Assembly (NCBI RefSeq): GCF_001895045.1 | Contig: NZ_BDAM01000008.1 | Span: 1 to 64,000, forward strand | Length of the DNA: 64,000 nucleotides | Origin: Rhodococcus coprophilus NBRC 100603 | Lineage (GTDB): Bacteria; Actinomycetota; Actinomycetes; Mycobacteriales; Mycobacteriaceae | Reading direction: 5' to 3' | In this document: in pieces, positions 8,583-17,155 of the stretch | Layout: each line of letters opens with the position of its first letter | How positions within the stretch are numbered: position 1 is the first letter of the stretch | Made by a program: the position numbers and the translations under genes | The notes under the pieces: model-generated | The model's input: only the letters and a program-made list of their open reading frames with translations | Databases searched by the model: none | Told to the model about the DNA's origin: nothing

Positions 8583-9449
8583 ATGCCGGAGCTGCCCGAA
8601 GTGGAAGCACTTGCCGTGTTCCTGCGTGAGCACGCCGTCGGATCCGTAGTGGGCAGGATCGATGTGGCCGCCCTGAGCGTGTTGCAGACGGCCGACCCGC
8701 CGATCACCGCGTTGCAGGGCCGCGACATCACCGGCGCCGCGCGGTACGGCAAGTTCCTGGCGATCGAATGCTCGGACCTGCAAATGGTCACTCACCTCTC
8801 CCGCGCCGGGTGGCTGCGGTGGCTCGACGAACCGTCGCAGTCGCCGCCGAAACTGGGAAAGGGGCCGCTGGCCCTGCGAGTTCACCTGTTCGCACCCGAT
8901 GCGACCACCCCGGCCTTCGATCTCACGGAAGCCGGCACCAAGAAAAGGCTCGCGGTCTGGGTGGTAGACGACCCCCGGAAGGTTCCCGGTCTCGCCCGCC
9001 TCGGACCGGACGCCCTCGAGCTCACCGCCGACGAGTTCACCGCACTGGTCGCCGGGAGTACCGCGCGGCTCAAGACGTTCCTCACCGACCAGTCGGTGCT
9101 CGCGGGCATCGGCAATGCGTACTCCGACGAAATCCTCCACGTTGCCCGGCTGTCACCGTTCGCGACGGCGGGCCGTCTCGACGACGCGGCGGTCGCGGGG
9201 CTGTACCACGCGATGCGGTCGGTGCTCGAGGACGCCGTCGCCCGCTCGGTCGGTCAGGACGCGGCCCGGCTCAAGGGCGAGAAGCGCTCCGGTATGCGGG
9301 TGCACGGCCGCACCGGTCAGCCGTGCCCGGTGTGCGGAGACACCGTCCGGGAGGTCTCGTACGCGGAGCGCTCCTTCCAGTACTGCCCGACCTGCCAGAC
9401 CGGAGGCAAGGTCCTGGCCGACCGCCGGTTGTCGAGGTTGCTCAAGTAG
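8583..9449 (+). CDS. Fpg/Nei family DNA glycosylase
   Basis: 288 aa bifunctional DNA glycosylase/AP lyase for oxidised bases. The N-terminus MPELPEVEAL supplies the catalytic Pro2 and Glu3. The helix-two-turn-helix is seen in LKTFLTDQSVLAGIGNAYSD followed by EILHVARLSPF. The C-terminal zinc finger is C-P-V-C then Y-C-P-T-C. The finger ends in QTGGKVLADRR instead of the canonical CQ.GR arginine of Fpg, and several loops differ from MutM, so this is likely an Fpg-like/Nei-type paralogue rather than the housekeeping MutM. Its last 8 bases overlap the convergent TetR gene. Confidence 0.9.
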   Translation: MPELPEVEALAVFLREHAVGSVVGRIDVAALSVLQTADPPITALQGRDITGAARYGKFLAIECSDLQMVTHLSRAGWLRWLDEPSQSPPKLGKGPLALRVHLFAPDATTPAFDLTEAGTKKRLAVWVVDDPRKVPGLARLGPDALELTADEFTALVAGSTARLKTFLTDQSVLAGIGNAYSDEILHVARLSPFATAGRLDDAAVAGLYHAMRSVLEDAVARSVGQDAARLKGEKRSGMRVHGRTGQPCPVCGDTVREVSYAERSFQYCPTCQTGGKVLADRRLSRLLK

Positions 9450-10080
9450 TCGAGGATGCTCGTAAAGCCACCGTGGGTCGAGTCCAGCCGCGTGCGACCG
9501 ACGCGCGGCACCGGTCGGGCTCGTCACCCGCTCCGACGAACAGCGCCGTGAGCATCGGGACACAGTGTTCGAGGGTGTTCTCGGGCAACGGCCCGTTCGC
9601 GACGAGCGAGACCAGTCCGTGGGCGATCGCCCAACTCTGGATCGCCAGATCCAGCGGCACGGTGCCGGCGGTGAACCGGCCGCCGTCCTCGCCCCGGCGG
9701 ACCGTCTCCACCAGGTGTTCGAGGGTGGCGTCGGCAGCTGGAAGGTCTTCGAGGTCGACGCTCGCGTCGAACATGACCCGGTACAGGTCCGGTTGGTCGA
9801 GGGCGTTGCGCAGGTACGCGACCACGAGCGCGGTCAGGTCCCGCACCGGATCGTCGGTGATCTCCACGGTCGAAAAGCTGGTCTCCAGCCTGGTGAAGCC
9901 CTCCTGGCGCAGGGCACTCCACAAGCCGTCCATGCTGCCGAAATAGGTGTACACGGCCATCGTCGAGACCCCGGTCCCCGCCACGAGTGCACGCAGGGTG
10001 ATCGGTTCGCGAATGCGGAGCATGTGCGCTGCCCGCTCGAGAAGCAGCGCGCGCACCGCGGGATCTCTGGGCCTGACCAT
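9442..10080 (-). CDS. TetR family transcriptional regulator
   Basis: 212 aa. The HTH reads LLERAAHMLRIREPITLRAL, then VAGTGVSTMAVYTYFGSMDGLWSAL. The C-terminal domain (PLDLAIQSWAIAHGLVSLVANG) is of the common TetR_C type with a WxxxHG motif. I chose the ATG of MVRPRDPAVRALLL; another ATG seven codons upstream lies within the AT-rich divergent promoter region and is less likely. It is divergent from the RidA gene, suggesting that it controls that gene or itself. Confidence 0.88.
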   Translation of the reverse strand: MVRPRDPAVRALLLERAAHMLRIREPITLRALVAGTGVSTMAVYTYFGSMDGLWSALRQEGFTRLETSFSTVEITDDPVRDLTALVVAYLRNALDQPDLYRVMFDASVDLEDLPAADATLEHLVETVRRGEDGGRFTAGTVPLDLAIQSWAIAHGLVSLVANGPLPENTLEHCVPMLTALFVGAGDEPDRCRASVARGWTRPTVALRASSTT

Positions 10081-10095
10081 GCCCGAAACGATACA

Positions 10096-10116
10096 TAACA
10101 TTGCACTGCTATATTA
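10096..10116. promoter_or_regulatory. AT-rich imperfect inverted repeat in divergent promoter
   Basis: TAACAT-N9-ATATTA (five of six arm bases pair) in the 83-bp region between the TetR gene and the RidA gene. It is the only AT-rich block nearby. Size and position suit a TetR operator and -10 elements, but the symmetry is imperfect. Confidence 0.3.
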
Positions 10117-10163
10117 ACCCTCTCGGCGGCCGCAGACCCGGACGCCCCGGACAGAGGAGCACC

Positions 10164-10574
10164 ATGCCCGTCACCCTGCTCAACCCCGAAGGCCTGCCCG
10201 AGGTCGATCTCTACCGGCAGGTGTCGGTCGCAACCGGCTCGAAGCTCGTGTTCACGGCGGGCCAGGTATCCGTGGACGCACAGGGCACTCTCGTCGGCGC
10301 CGGCGACCTCGCCGCCCAGACCGAGCAGTGCTATCTCAACGTCGCCACCGCTCTGGCCGAGGCCGGCGCGACCTTCGACGACGTCGCGAAGCTGACCGTC
10401 TACATCGTCGACTGGTCGCCCGAGAAGATGGAGCCCTTCCTCGAGGGCGTGGCGCGCGCAGCCGCGCGCCTCGGGATCGACGCGCCACTCCCGCCGTTCA
10501 CCGGCATCGGCGTGGCCGCTCTCGCGGGCGAGGGACTGCTGCTGGAGGTCGAAGCCACCGCGGTCGTCGGCTGA
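10164..10574 (+). CDS. RidA/YjgF family deaminase
   Basis: 136 aa. RidA proteins hydrolyse reactive enamine/imine intermediates or act on related small molecules. Family features: GSKLVFTAGQVSVDAQGTLVG, QTEQCYLNVATALAEAGATFDDVAKLT (usual 'N..L..AG....DVVK' block), VYIVDW, and the C-terminal PFTGIGVAALAGEGLLLEVEATA. The conserved Arg of the canonical active site (R105 of RidA) is not obvious here, so it may be an Rid2-7 type. Start is the ATG preceded by AGAGGAGC. It lies 55 bases before the hydrolase-kinase pair on the same strand. Confidence 0.88.
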   Translation: MPVTLLNPEGLPEVDLYRQVSVATGSKLVFTAGQVSVDAQGTLVGAGDLAAQTEQCYLNVATALAEAGATFDDVAKLTVYIVDWSPEKMEPFLEGVARAAARLGIDAPLPPFTGIGVAALAGEGLLLEVEATAVVG

Positions 10575-10629
10575 CCGGCCGGGCCGCATCTCCGAGGGCG
10601 GACTCGCAGGATGCGGCTACCGTATCCGT

Positions 10630-11298
10630 GTGACGCCCGCACCCGAAGACGCCGAGACCGAGCACGTGGACACCGAGCACGTGTTCGGTCACCTGCACTT
10701 TCCTGCCGGGTCACCGCGCGGACTCGTCGCCCTGACGCACGGCGCCGGAGGAAACTGCGAGACGAAGATCCTCCGGCTCATGTGCAGCCGGTTCGCCGCG
10801 GCCGGTTTCCTCGCGTTGCGGTACGACCTGCCGTTCCGGCGACGACGACCCAAAGGTCCGCCACAGCCTTCACGCGCCGAAGAAGACCGCGCAGGCATCG
10901 CCGCCGCAGCCGCTGCGCTGCGGGAACGCGGCGACGGACCACTCGTTCTCGGCGGGGTGTCGTACGGGGGACGCCAGGTGACGATGCTCGCCGCCGCGCA
11001 ACCCGAGATCGCGGACGAACTGCTGCTGATGTCCTATCCCCTGCACCCGCCGGGCAAGCCCGACAAGCCGCGGACCGAGCATCTTCCCTCGTTGACCGTG
11101 CCGTCGGTGTTCGTGCACGGAGAACGGGATCCGTTCGGCACGCTCGACGAACTGCGAGACGCCCTCACGCTCGTCCCGGCGCCGACCCGCCTCCTCGCCG
11201 TCGAGGGCGCCGCGCACGACCTGAGCCGCGCAAAAACGGATCCGTCCGACGAGGCCGTCCGCGCGGTCGTAGCCCTTGCGGACGGCGAGGCCCGATGA
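10630..11298 (+). CDS. KANL3/Tex30-type alpha/beta hydrolase
   Basis: 222 aa from GTG. The fold is shown by LVALTHGAGGNCETKILR (oxyanion segment), LALRYDLPFRRRRPKGPP, the nucleophile elbow GGVSYGGRQ, VFVHGERDPFGT (acid) and VEGAAHDLS (catalytic His). This matches the small hydrolase family annotated KANL3/Tex30 or 'dienelactone hydrolase-like'; the substrate is unknown. Its stop overlaps the start of the DosS-like kinase gene (ATGA), so the two are co-translated. Confidence 0.85.
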   Translation: MTPAPEDAETEHVDTEHVFGHLHFPAGSPRGLVALTHGAGGNCETKILRLMCSRFAAAGFLALRYDLPFRRRRPKGPPQPSRAEEDRAGIAAAAAALRERGDGPLVLGGVSYGGRQVTMLAAAQPEIADELLLMSYPLHPPGKPDKPRTEHLPSLTVPSVFVHGERDPFGTLDELRDALTLVPAPTRLLAVEGAAHDLSRAKTDPSDEAVRAVVALADGEAR

Positions 11299-12947
11299 GC
11301 GAACTCACCGACGCCGTGATCGACACCCTGCTGTCCGAGATGCGTGAGCGACTGGACGAGACGGTCACCCCCGCAACGCTGAGAGGGCTGCTCGAGGCCG
11401 TACTCGTCGTCGGTTCGGGCCTCGAGCTGGATTCGATGCTCCAGCGCATCGTGTCCGCCGCGACCTCTTTGCTCGGCGCCCGGTACGGCGCCCTCGGGGT
11501 GCGCGCCGCGGACGGCGGACTCTCGGAATTCGTCTACGTCGGTATCGATCCCGCGCAGCGTGAAACCATGGGCCATCTTCCCGAGGGTCGCGGCCTGCTG
11601 GGTCTGCTCATCAACGACCCCCGGCCGGTGCGCCTCGCGGATCTGTCCAAGCATCCCGGGTCGATCGGCTTCCCTGAGAACCATCCTCCGATGGGTAGCT
11701 TCCTGGGAACACCGATCATGGTGCGCGGCAAGGTCTTCGGAAGCATCTATCTCACCGAGAAGCTCGGCGCCCCCGAGTTCACCGAAGAAGACGAGATCCT
11801 TCTGAAAGTCCTCGCCACCTCGGCCGGTATGGCCGTCGACAATGCGTGGCTGTTCGAGGGATCCCTGACCCGTGAGCGGTGGCTCACCGCAATGGCGTCG
11901 ATCAACGCCCGGTTGCTGGTGGGTGGTTCGGTCGACGACACGCTCTCCCTCCTCGTCGGCCAAGTCCGCGAACTCGCGTTGTGCTCCGGGGTCTACGTCG
12001 TCCTGGCCGACGGAGTACAGGGTTCGGTGCGGGCGTCGGCCACAGCCGAGCCCGGCGGTTCGCCGAAACGCGTCGATCTCACCGGATCATCGATCATGCG
12101 GGCACTGAGAACCCGCAAGCCGGTACACACCCCCACCGCATCGCTTCTCGCCTCGAATCCGGACGAGCCGGGTCACGCGGTGGTTCTCCCGCTCTCCGCC
12201 ACCTCCGCCATCACCGGCGCGCTCGTGGCGACCCGGCCGCAGGGCAGCGAACCGTGGGGCGACGAAGACGTCCTCCGCCTCGAATCGATGGCCAACCTCG
12301 CGGCCGTGGCACTCGAATTCGCGGAGCAGCAACGCAAACAACGACTGCTCGACGTACTCGCCGACCGCGACCGTATCGCACAGGACCTGCACGACAACGT
12401 GATTCAGCGCCTGTTCGCGACCGGCATGAGTCTGCAGAGCACCATGGCGGCGGGCGTGGATGGCGACCGGATGGCGGAAGTGGTGCAGTACGCGGTCGAA
12501 CAACTCGACCGGACGGTGCGCGAGATCCGCACGACCATCTTCGATCTCCACACCACCGGCGCCGCAGCGTCGACGAGCTTGCGGCGGCGACTGCTCGACG
12601 TGGTCGGAGATCTGAGCGTGCACTCCCCCGTGTCGCCGAACATCCAGTTCAGCGGTCCGATAGACACGCTCGTGCCCGCCCGCATCCACCCCCAGGCCGA
12701 GGCGGTGCTGCGAGAAGGGCTGAGCAATGCGCTGCGGCACTCGCAGTCCGAGAACATCTCCGTCTCGGTGTCGGCGCTCGAGGACTTCCGGATCGAGATC
12801 GTCGACGACGGGACCGGGCTCCCTGCCACCGTGCGGCGCAGCGGCCTCGTCAACCTGGAACGACGAGCCGAGCAGTGCGGCGGCGCGTTCCGCATCGAGT
12901 CCAACGAGAGCAGAGGCACCCGGCTCGTGTGGAGCGCCCCGCTCTGA
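11295..12947 (+). CDS. DosS/DevS-like GAF-GAF histidine kinase
   Basis: 550 aa cytosolic sensor kinase. Two GAF domains (about 40-190 and 200-345) precede a HisKA_3 dimerisation helix with phospho-acceptor His366 in RIAQDLHDNVIQRLFATGMS, and a HATPase with N-box REGLSNALRHS, G1 VDDGTGLP and a C-terminal GTRLVW. The first GAF keeps the segment FPENHPPMGSFLGTPIMVR; His130 in HPPM aligns with the proximal haem His of mycobacterial DosS/DosT, so it may bind haem and sense O2, NO or CO. It is shorter than M. tuberculosis DosS (578 aa). The gene is coupled to the hydrolase upstream and convergent with the DosR-like gene 16 bases away, its presumed partner. Confidence 0.88.
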   Translation: MSELTDAVIDTLLSEMRERLDETVTPATLRGLLEAVLVVGSGLELDSMLQRIVSAATSLLGARYGALGVRAADGGLSEFVYVGIDPAQRETMGHLPEGRGLLGLLINDPRPVRLADLSKHPGSIGFPENHPPMGSFLGTPIMVRGKVFGSIYLTEKLGAPEFTEEDEILLKVLATSAGMAVDNAWLFEGSLTRERWLTAMASINARLLVGGSVDDTLSLLVGQVRELALCSGVYVVLADGVQGSVRASATAEPGGSPKRVDLTGSSIMRALRTRKPVHTPTASLLASNPDEPGHAVVLPLSATSAITGALVATRPQGSEPWGDEDVLRLESMANLAAVALEFAEQQRKQRLLDVLADRDRIAQDLHDNVIQRLFATGMSLQSTMAAGVDGDRMAEVVQYAVEQLDRTVREIRTTIFDLHTTGAAASTSLRRRLLDVVGDLSVHSPVSPNIQFSGPIDTLVPARIHPQAEAVLREGLSNALRHSQSENISVSVSALEDFRIEIVDDGTGLPATVRRSGLVNLERRAEQCGGAFRIESNESRGTRLVWSAPL

Positions 12948-12963
12948 ACCCGGTCGTGACCGG

Positions 12964-13611
12964 TCAGGTGTTGTCGTGCCCGCGTTCCTTGCGGAGTTCG
13001 GTAGCGAGCACCGCTGCCTGGGTGCGGCGCTGCATGCCCAGCTTCGACAGCAGGCGTGAGACGTAGTTCTTCACGGTCTTCTCCGCGAGGAACAGGCGTT
13101 CGGCGATCTCGCGGTTGGTCATGCCCTCACCGATCAGTTCGAACACCGCGCGCTCCTGCTCCGACAGTTCCGAGAGCGGGTCGGCGCTGCGCGAGGCCCT
13201 GATCCGCTCCATCAGTGCGGTGGTCGCGCGACTGTCGAGGAGGGACCCGCCCTCGCCCACCGTGCGGATCGCGGAAACCAGGTCGGTGCCGAGGATCTGC
13301 TTGAGCACGAAACCGGACGCACCCGCCATGATCGCGTCGAACAGCGCTTCGTCGTCCGCGTAGGAGGTGAGCATCAGGGCGCGAAGGCCGGGCATCCGGT
13401 TGCGCAGTTCGCGGCACAACTCCACTCCGTTGCCGTCGGGGAGTCGCACGTCGAGCACCACGACGTCGGCGCCGCTACCGGGCACCCGGGCCAGTGCCTC
13501 CCCGACGGATGCCGCCTCTCCGACGACCGTGAAGTCGGCGACGCTACTCAGCAGATCGACCAGACCGCGCCTGACGATCTCGTGGTCGTCGACGAGAAAT
13601 ACGCGGGGCAT
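12964..13611 (-). CDS. DosR/DevR-like NarL-family response regulator
   Basis: 215 aa. The receiver domain has Asp8/Asp9, phospho-acceptor Asp54 ([19 protein letters not shown]), Thr82 and Lys104, the same numbering as mycobacterial DosR. The LuxR-type HTH near the end ([20 protein letters not shown] and [20 protein letters not shown]) is nearly identical to DosR in the recognition region. DosR activates the dormancy regulon under hypoxia or NO. Start is the ATG of [11 protein letters not shown]; upstream GTG/ATG codons are possible but add non-conserved residues. It is divergent from the Acg-like nitroreductase, with a DosR-box-like sequence between them. Confidence 0.93.
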   Translation of the reverse strand: MPRVFLVDDHEIVRRGLVDLLSSVADFTVVGEAASVGEALARVPGSGADVVVLDVRLPDGNGVELCRELRNRMPGLRALMLTSYADDEALFDAIMAGASGFVLKQILGTDLVSAIRTVGEGGSLLDSRATTALMERIRASRSADPLSELSEQERAVFELIGEGMTNREIAERLFLAEKTVKNYVSRLLSKLGMQRRTQAAVLATELRKERGHDNT

Positions 13612-13695
13612 GTCACGCACCTTTCCTTGGGCATTCGCCCCCATTGTCCCAGGCATGGCGTCCGCAACCTGTCTCCGGGCCGTTCGACGAGCAGG

Positions 13696-13715
13696 TCCGG
13701 GACCTTCGCCCCACG
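13696..13715. promoter_or_regulatory. Candidate DosR box (nitroreductase / dosR)
   Basis: The 20-mer TCCGGGACCTTCGCCCCACG matches the half-site GGGAC, the central TT and the CCC of the published DosR consensus TTSGGGACTWWAGTCCCSAA. The right half is degraded. It lies 94 bases before the nitroreductase start and 85 bases before the dosR start, so it could serve both. Confidence 0.5.
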
Positions 13716-13808
13716 CGCGACGGGTGTCTCGTGAGCGACGCTACGTATGCGGACGTGCGTGTCGGCACCGCGTCCGAATGCGGGTGACCGTGAAACGAGG
13801 AGGCGACG

Positions 13809-14732
13809 GTGTCTGTCGATTTCGAAACCTGGACCGCCGGCGGCACGGACATCATCGCACGCGCGGTCGTCTCTGCCCCGAGCGTGCACGACACCCAGCC
13901 GTGGAACCTGTACCTTCCCGGGCAGTCCGCCGAACTCGAAGAGCGCAGCGAATTCGCCGAGACCGGTACGGATCCCCTCCGGCCCGATCGGACGATCTCG
14001 TGCGGCACCGCCGTGGCGAACCTCGAACTCGCCGTACGCGTACTCGGGTACCGGACCCGCACGGTCCTGTTTCCCGACGCCGACCGTCCCGCGCTCGTCG
14101 CGAGAGTCGACGCGATCGATGCGGCCACGCCGTCGAATTGGGATCTTCGGCTCTACGCCGGGATATCGCACCGGCGCAGCCACCGCGAATCGTTCGCCGA
14201 CATCCCGGTACCGGCCGAGACCGTCGCCGACGTGATCTCCGCGGCGGCCGAAGTACCCGGAATCCACGTCCAGCTTCTCGCCTCGGACGAAGCGAGCGCG
14301 CTGGCCGGCACGCTGACCTACGCGGCCGAAGCCAAGCGGCGCAACCAGCGGTTACAGCGGGAAATGTTCTCGTGGACCTCGCATTGGCAGCCCGACGGGA
14401 ACTCCGAAGAGGTCGCGACGTGGAACACCGGCCTCGACGAGCGAGGCGCCGCGGGTGCGGCTCTGATCACCACGGGTGTACCCGACGTTTCCACCCTCGC
14501 CGAACGCATCGCCCGGGAGACGGTCCTGCTGTTCACGCCGGTCTCGCCGGACCCCGCAGGCCTCGTGCGCGTCGGAATCGCGGCGCAACGCGCCTGGCTC
14601 GCCGCGGTCGATGCGCGTCTGTCCGCTTCGGTGCTGACGCACCCGTTGCGCGTCGACGACGCGGCCTCCCGGCTCGCCGATCTACTCGAACTCCCCGCCC
14701 CACCCCAGCTGATCATGCGGCTCGGCTTTTGA
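13809..14732 (+). CDS. Acg-family nitroreductase-like protein
   Basis: 307 aa from a GTG with GAGGAGG ahead. Similar in layout to the mycobacterial Acg/Rv2032 group of DosR-controlled, nitroreductase-fold proteins: an N-terminal RAVVSAPSVHDTQPWNL motif (typical APS.HN.QPW), a central YAGISHRRSHRESFADIPVP, and a C-terminal RVGIAAQRAWLAAVDARLSAS and LPAPPQLIMRLGF. Acg-type proteins bind FMN but may sequester flavin rather than reduce nitro compounds. Adjacent to the DosR gene and a candidate DosR box, consistent with hypoxia or NO induction. Confidence 0.87.
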   Translation: MSVDFETWTAGGTDIIARAVVSAPSVHDTQPWNLYLPGQSAELEERSEFAETGTDPLRPDRTISCGTAVANLELAVRVLGYRTRTVLFPDADRPALVARVDAIDAATPSNWDLRLYAGISHRRSHRESFADIPVPAETVADVISAAAEVPGIHVQLLASDEASALAGTLTYAAEAKRRNQRLQREMFSWTSHWQPDGNSEEVATWNTGLDERGAAGAALITTGVPDVSTLAERIARETVLLFTPVSPDPAGLVRVGIAAQRAWLAAVDARLSASVLTHPLRVDDAASRLADLLELPAPPQLIMRLGF

Positions 14733-14810
14733 CATGCCCGCCAGGCGATTACAGTCCGAATCATCGAAAACCCATCCGGCACGACGACTCGACACAGACA
14801 GGAGGAGGCG

Positions 14811-15074
14811 GTGAGCGCACCCACGGGCGATCCCGTTCAGGCCCCCACAACGGAGCTTTTCCACGCGGCGCTGGACATGGCGCAGGCAGCGAAGGCCGGT
14901 AACGTCTCCGGCTGGCTCGCGTCCCGCTACAGCTGCGGCCGGTTCGACGACGTCGCGTTTCTCATGTCCCAGATGCTCGGCGTCCTCATCGAGAACGGCG
15001 CGATCGCCCGCGGTGTCCATCCCGCGGATGCCTGGAACGAACTACGCGAGCAGGGTGTCGACGAATTCGGCTGA
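14811..15074 (+). CDS. Small protein of unknown function in DosR-type island
   Basis: 87 aa from a GTG with a strong AGGAGGAGG ribosome site 4-12 bases upstream. No signal peptide or membrane segment. The body (ELFHAALDMAQAAKAGNVSG, DDVAFLMSQMLGVLIENGAI, HPADAWNELREQGVDEF) looks like a compact helical soluble protein. I do not recognise a family. It follows the nitroreductase by 78 bases on the same strand and ends in a strong terminator hairpin, so it is probably the last gene of a nitroreductase transcript induced by the same stress. Confidence 0.75.
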   Translation: MSAPTGDPVQAPTTELFHAALDMAQAAKAGNVSGWLASRYSCGRFDDVAFLMSQMLGVLIENGAIARGVHPADAWNELREQGVDEFG

Positions 15075-15088
15075 CACCCTGCTCGCGT
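15044..15088. terminator. Strong hairpin, likely bidirectional terminator overlapping CDS end
   Basis: Perfect 16-bp stem (ACGCGAGCAGGGTGTC pairing with GACACCCTGCTCGCGT) with a 13-base loop. The left arm codes for the last residues of the 87-aa protein and the stop codon lies at the base of the right arm. It separates that gene from the convergent universal stress protein gene. No T-tract, as usual in actinobacteria. Confidence 0.75.
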
Positions 15089-15113
15089 TGTCGCTGGATT
15101 GTGGCCGGAGCCG

Positions 15114-16016
15114 TCAGTCCTCTACCCCGGACCGCACGACCATGACCGGGCAGTCCGCGGTCTGGATCAGTGCGTTGCTCGTCGAACCGAGCAGCAGCCC
15201 CTTGAAGCCACCCCGGCCACGAGTACCGACGACGAGCAACTGAGCGCGTTCGGCGTACTCGCTGAGCACGCGCACCGGACGGTCACGGGCTACCACCCGT
15301 TCGACCACCACGTCCGGGTAACGATCCCGGTATCCCGCGAGGCGTTCGGCCAGGACGATCTCCTCACCGGTCTGGATGCGGCTCCAGTGCGGATCTTCGG
15401 GCACCGCGCCGAGCGACGGCTGCACACTCACGTCGCTCCACACGTTGACGGCCACCAGGGTCGCACCGCGGGCGGACGCTTCGGCGAATGCCGCCTCCAC
15501 AGCGGCCTTGCACGACTCGGACCCGTCGATACCGACGACCACCGGTCCCTCGGCCGGCGGCGCTCCGTCGAGGGTGCGTCCGCGCACCACGACCACCGGG
15601 GACACCGCGTGCGATGCCACTGCAGTCGACACCGAACCCGCGAGCAGGCCCTTGACCTCGCCGAGGCCGCGCGAACCGACGACGAGACGATCGGCCTTCG
15701 CGGAGACCCCGACCAGGGTGGATGCCACCTTGCCCTCGAGCTGCTCGGTGGTGACCTCGACGCGTCCGGAGTCGTCGACGATCTGCCGGGCCATCATGGC
15801 TGCGCTTTCGAGCCGATCGTGTGCCGTCGCCTTCATCTCCTCGTGGAAACTCTGCGCGAGGTACGGCTCCGAATAATAGAAGGCGGGGATGTGGACGACG
15901 GTGACGATGTGCAGCGGCATCGCACGAGCTGCCGCGGATCGTGCCGCCCAGATCACCGCGGTGGTGGACACCTCGGATCCGTCGACGGCGACGACGATCG
16001 GGTTGGGTTCGCTCAT
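15114..16016 (-). CDS. Tandem-domain universal stress protein
   Basis: 300 aa with two UspA domains, like mycobacterial Rv2623. Each domain carries the ATP-binding motif G-x2-G-x9-G-S: GSRGLGEVKGLLAGS near residue 120 and GTRGRGGFKGLLLGS near residue 265. Domains start with PIVVAVDGSEVS and PVVVGIDGSES. Such proteins bind ATP and affect growth arrest under hypoxia. It sits 28 bases behind the F420-type oxidoreductase gene on the same strand and is probably co-transcribed with it and the second stress protein. Convergent with the 87-aa gene. Confidence 0.93.
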   Translation of the reverse strand: MSEPNPIVVAVDGSEVSTTAVIWAARSAAARAMPLHIVTVVHIPAFYYSEPYLAQSFHEEMKATAHDRLESAAMMARQIVDDSGRVEVTTEQLEGKVASTLVGVSAKADRLVVGSRGLGEVKGLLAGSVSTAVASHAVSPVVVVRGRTLDGAPPAEGPVVVGIDGSESCKAAVEAAFAEASARGATLVAVNVWSDVSVQPSLGAVPEDPHWSRIQTGEEIVLAERLAGYRDRYPDVVVERVVARDRPVRVLSEYAERAQLLVVGTRGRGGFKGLLLGSTSNALIQTADCPVMVVRSGVED

Positions 16017-16044
16017 CGGTGGCGGGGACCTTTCTCGGGTTGGT

Positions 16045-17085
16045 TCAGCCGCAGATGTGCCGCAGCTGTTCGATCAATCGCACACGCCCGGCGGTGTCGG
16101 GTGCGAGCGGGGTGACATTGAGGGTCGTGACGCCGGATTCGGCGAACGCGGCCACCCGCTCGCGCACGAATCCCTCCGGCCCGATCAGCGACACCGCGCG
16201 GATCAGTTCGACGGGAACCGCGGCTGCGGCTTCTTCCTTCTTGCCTGCCAGGTACAGATCCTGGATTTCGGCGGCTTCCTTCTCGTACCCGTAGCGGATC
16301 GCGAGGTCGTTGTAGAAGTTCTTGCCCTTGGCGCCCATGCCACCGACGTAGAGCGCGACCATCGGCCGGACCCAGTCGAGCATGTACTCCACGTCGTCAC
16401 CGATGGCGAGCGGAGCCTGGGCGTAGATCTGGAGCTCGCCGAGGGCGGGATCGCGCTTGGCCTTGCCCTTGGCGATGGAGTCTCCCCACACGCCTGCGGC
16501 CTTCTCGGGGAAGTAGAAAATCGGCTGCCAGCCCTCCGCGATCTCCGCGGTCATCTCGACGTTCTTGGGCCCGAGAGAGGCGATGACGACCGGGATCCTT
16601 TCGCGCACAGGCTCATTGATGAGCTTCAGCGGCTTGCCGAGACCGGTGCCCTTCTCCGGGGGGAGCGGGATCTGGTAGTACTTGCCCTGGTGTTCGACCT
16701 TCTCGCGGCGCCACACCTGACGGCAGATGTCGACGATCTCGCGAGTGCGGCCGAGGGGCGCATTGTAGGGGACGCCGTGGAATCCTTCCATCACCTGCGG
16801 GCCGGATGCACCGATGCCGAGTACGAAGCGGCCACCGGAGACGTAGTCGAGCCCCGCGGCCGTCATCGCCGTGAGCGTGGGTGTGCGGGTGAACAGCTGC
16901 AGGATGCCGGATGCGAGCTCCACTCGGGTGGTCTTCGCAGCGAGGTAACCGAGCTGGCTCACCGCGTCGAAAGAATAGGCCTCGGGGACGAACACGATGT
17001 CGAGTCCGGCCCGCTCGAGGTCCGCGACCTCCGCGGCGGTCTCAGCGAATCCTCCGCTGTAGTTCAGTCCCATTCCGATGCGCAT
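16045..17085 (-). CDS. LLM-class F420-dependent oxidoreductase
   Basis: 346 aa luciferase-like monooxygenase fold protein of the F420-using group (similar to mycobacterial Rv3520c). Seen: MRIGMGLNYSGGFAETAAEV, DIVFVPEAYSFDAVSQLGYL, RVELASGILQLFTRTPTLTA, FVLGIGASGPQVMEGFHG and a long internal domain. F420 proteins catalyse hydride transfers in actinobacterial redox metabolism. It lies between two universal stress protein genes, all on one strand with gaps of 28 and 70 bases, suggesting a single stress-induced transcript. Confidence 0.9.
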   Translation of the reverse strand: MRIGMGLNYSGGFAETAAEVADLERAGLDIVFVPEAYSFDAVSQLGYLAAKTTRVELASGILQLFTRTPTLTAMTAAGLDYVSGGRFVLGIGASGPQVMEGFHGVPYNAPLGRTREIVDICRQVWRREKVEHQGKYYQIPLPPEKGTGLGKPLKLINEPVRERIPVVIASLGPKNVEMTAEIAEGWQPIFYFPEKAAGVWGDSIAKGKAKRDPALGELQIYAQAPLAIGDDVEYMLDWVRPMVALYVGGMGAKGKNFYNDLAIRYGYEKEAAEIQDLYLAGKKEEAAAAVPVELIRAVSLIGPEGFVRERVAAFAESGVTTLNVTPLAPDTAGRVRLIEQLRHICG

Positions 17086-17155
17086 GCGCCACCCTTACTC
17101 CTGCCGCGCAGCCGCGCGGACGTGCTCGTCGCTAGTGCATCGCACACTACCGCCG

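Noticed and set aside
13621-13660. GGGCATTCGCCCCC stretch upstream of dosR as a second DosR box
   Set aside because: The spacing between GGG and CCC is one base short and the AC/GT positions do not match the consensus.
16025-16038. GGGAC half-site before the second universal stress protein resembling a DosR box
   Set aside because: Only the left half matches and it overlaps the ribosome site region 9-22 bases from the start codon. The gene is better explained as part of the operon with the box at 18115.
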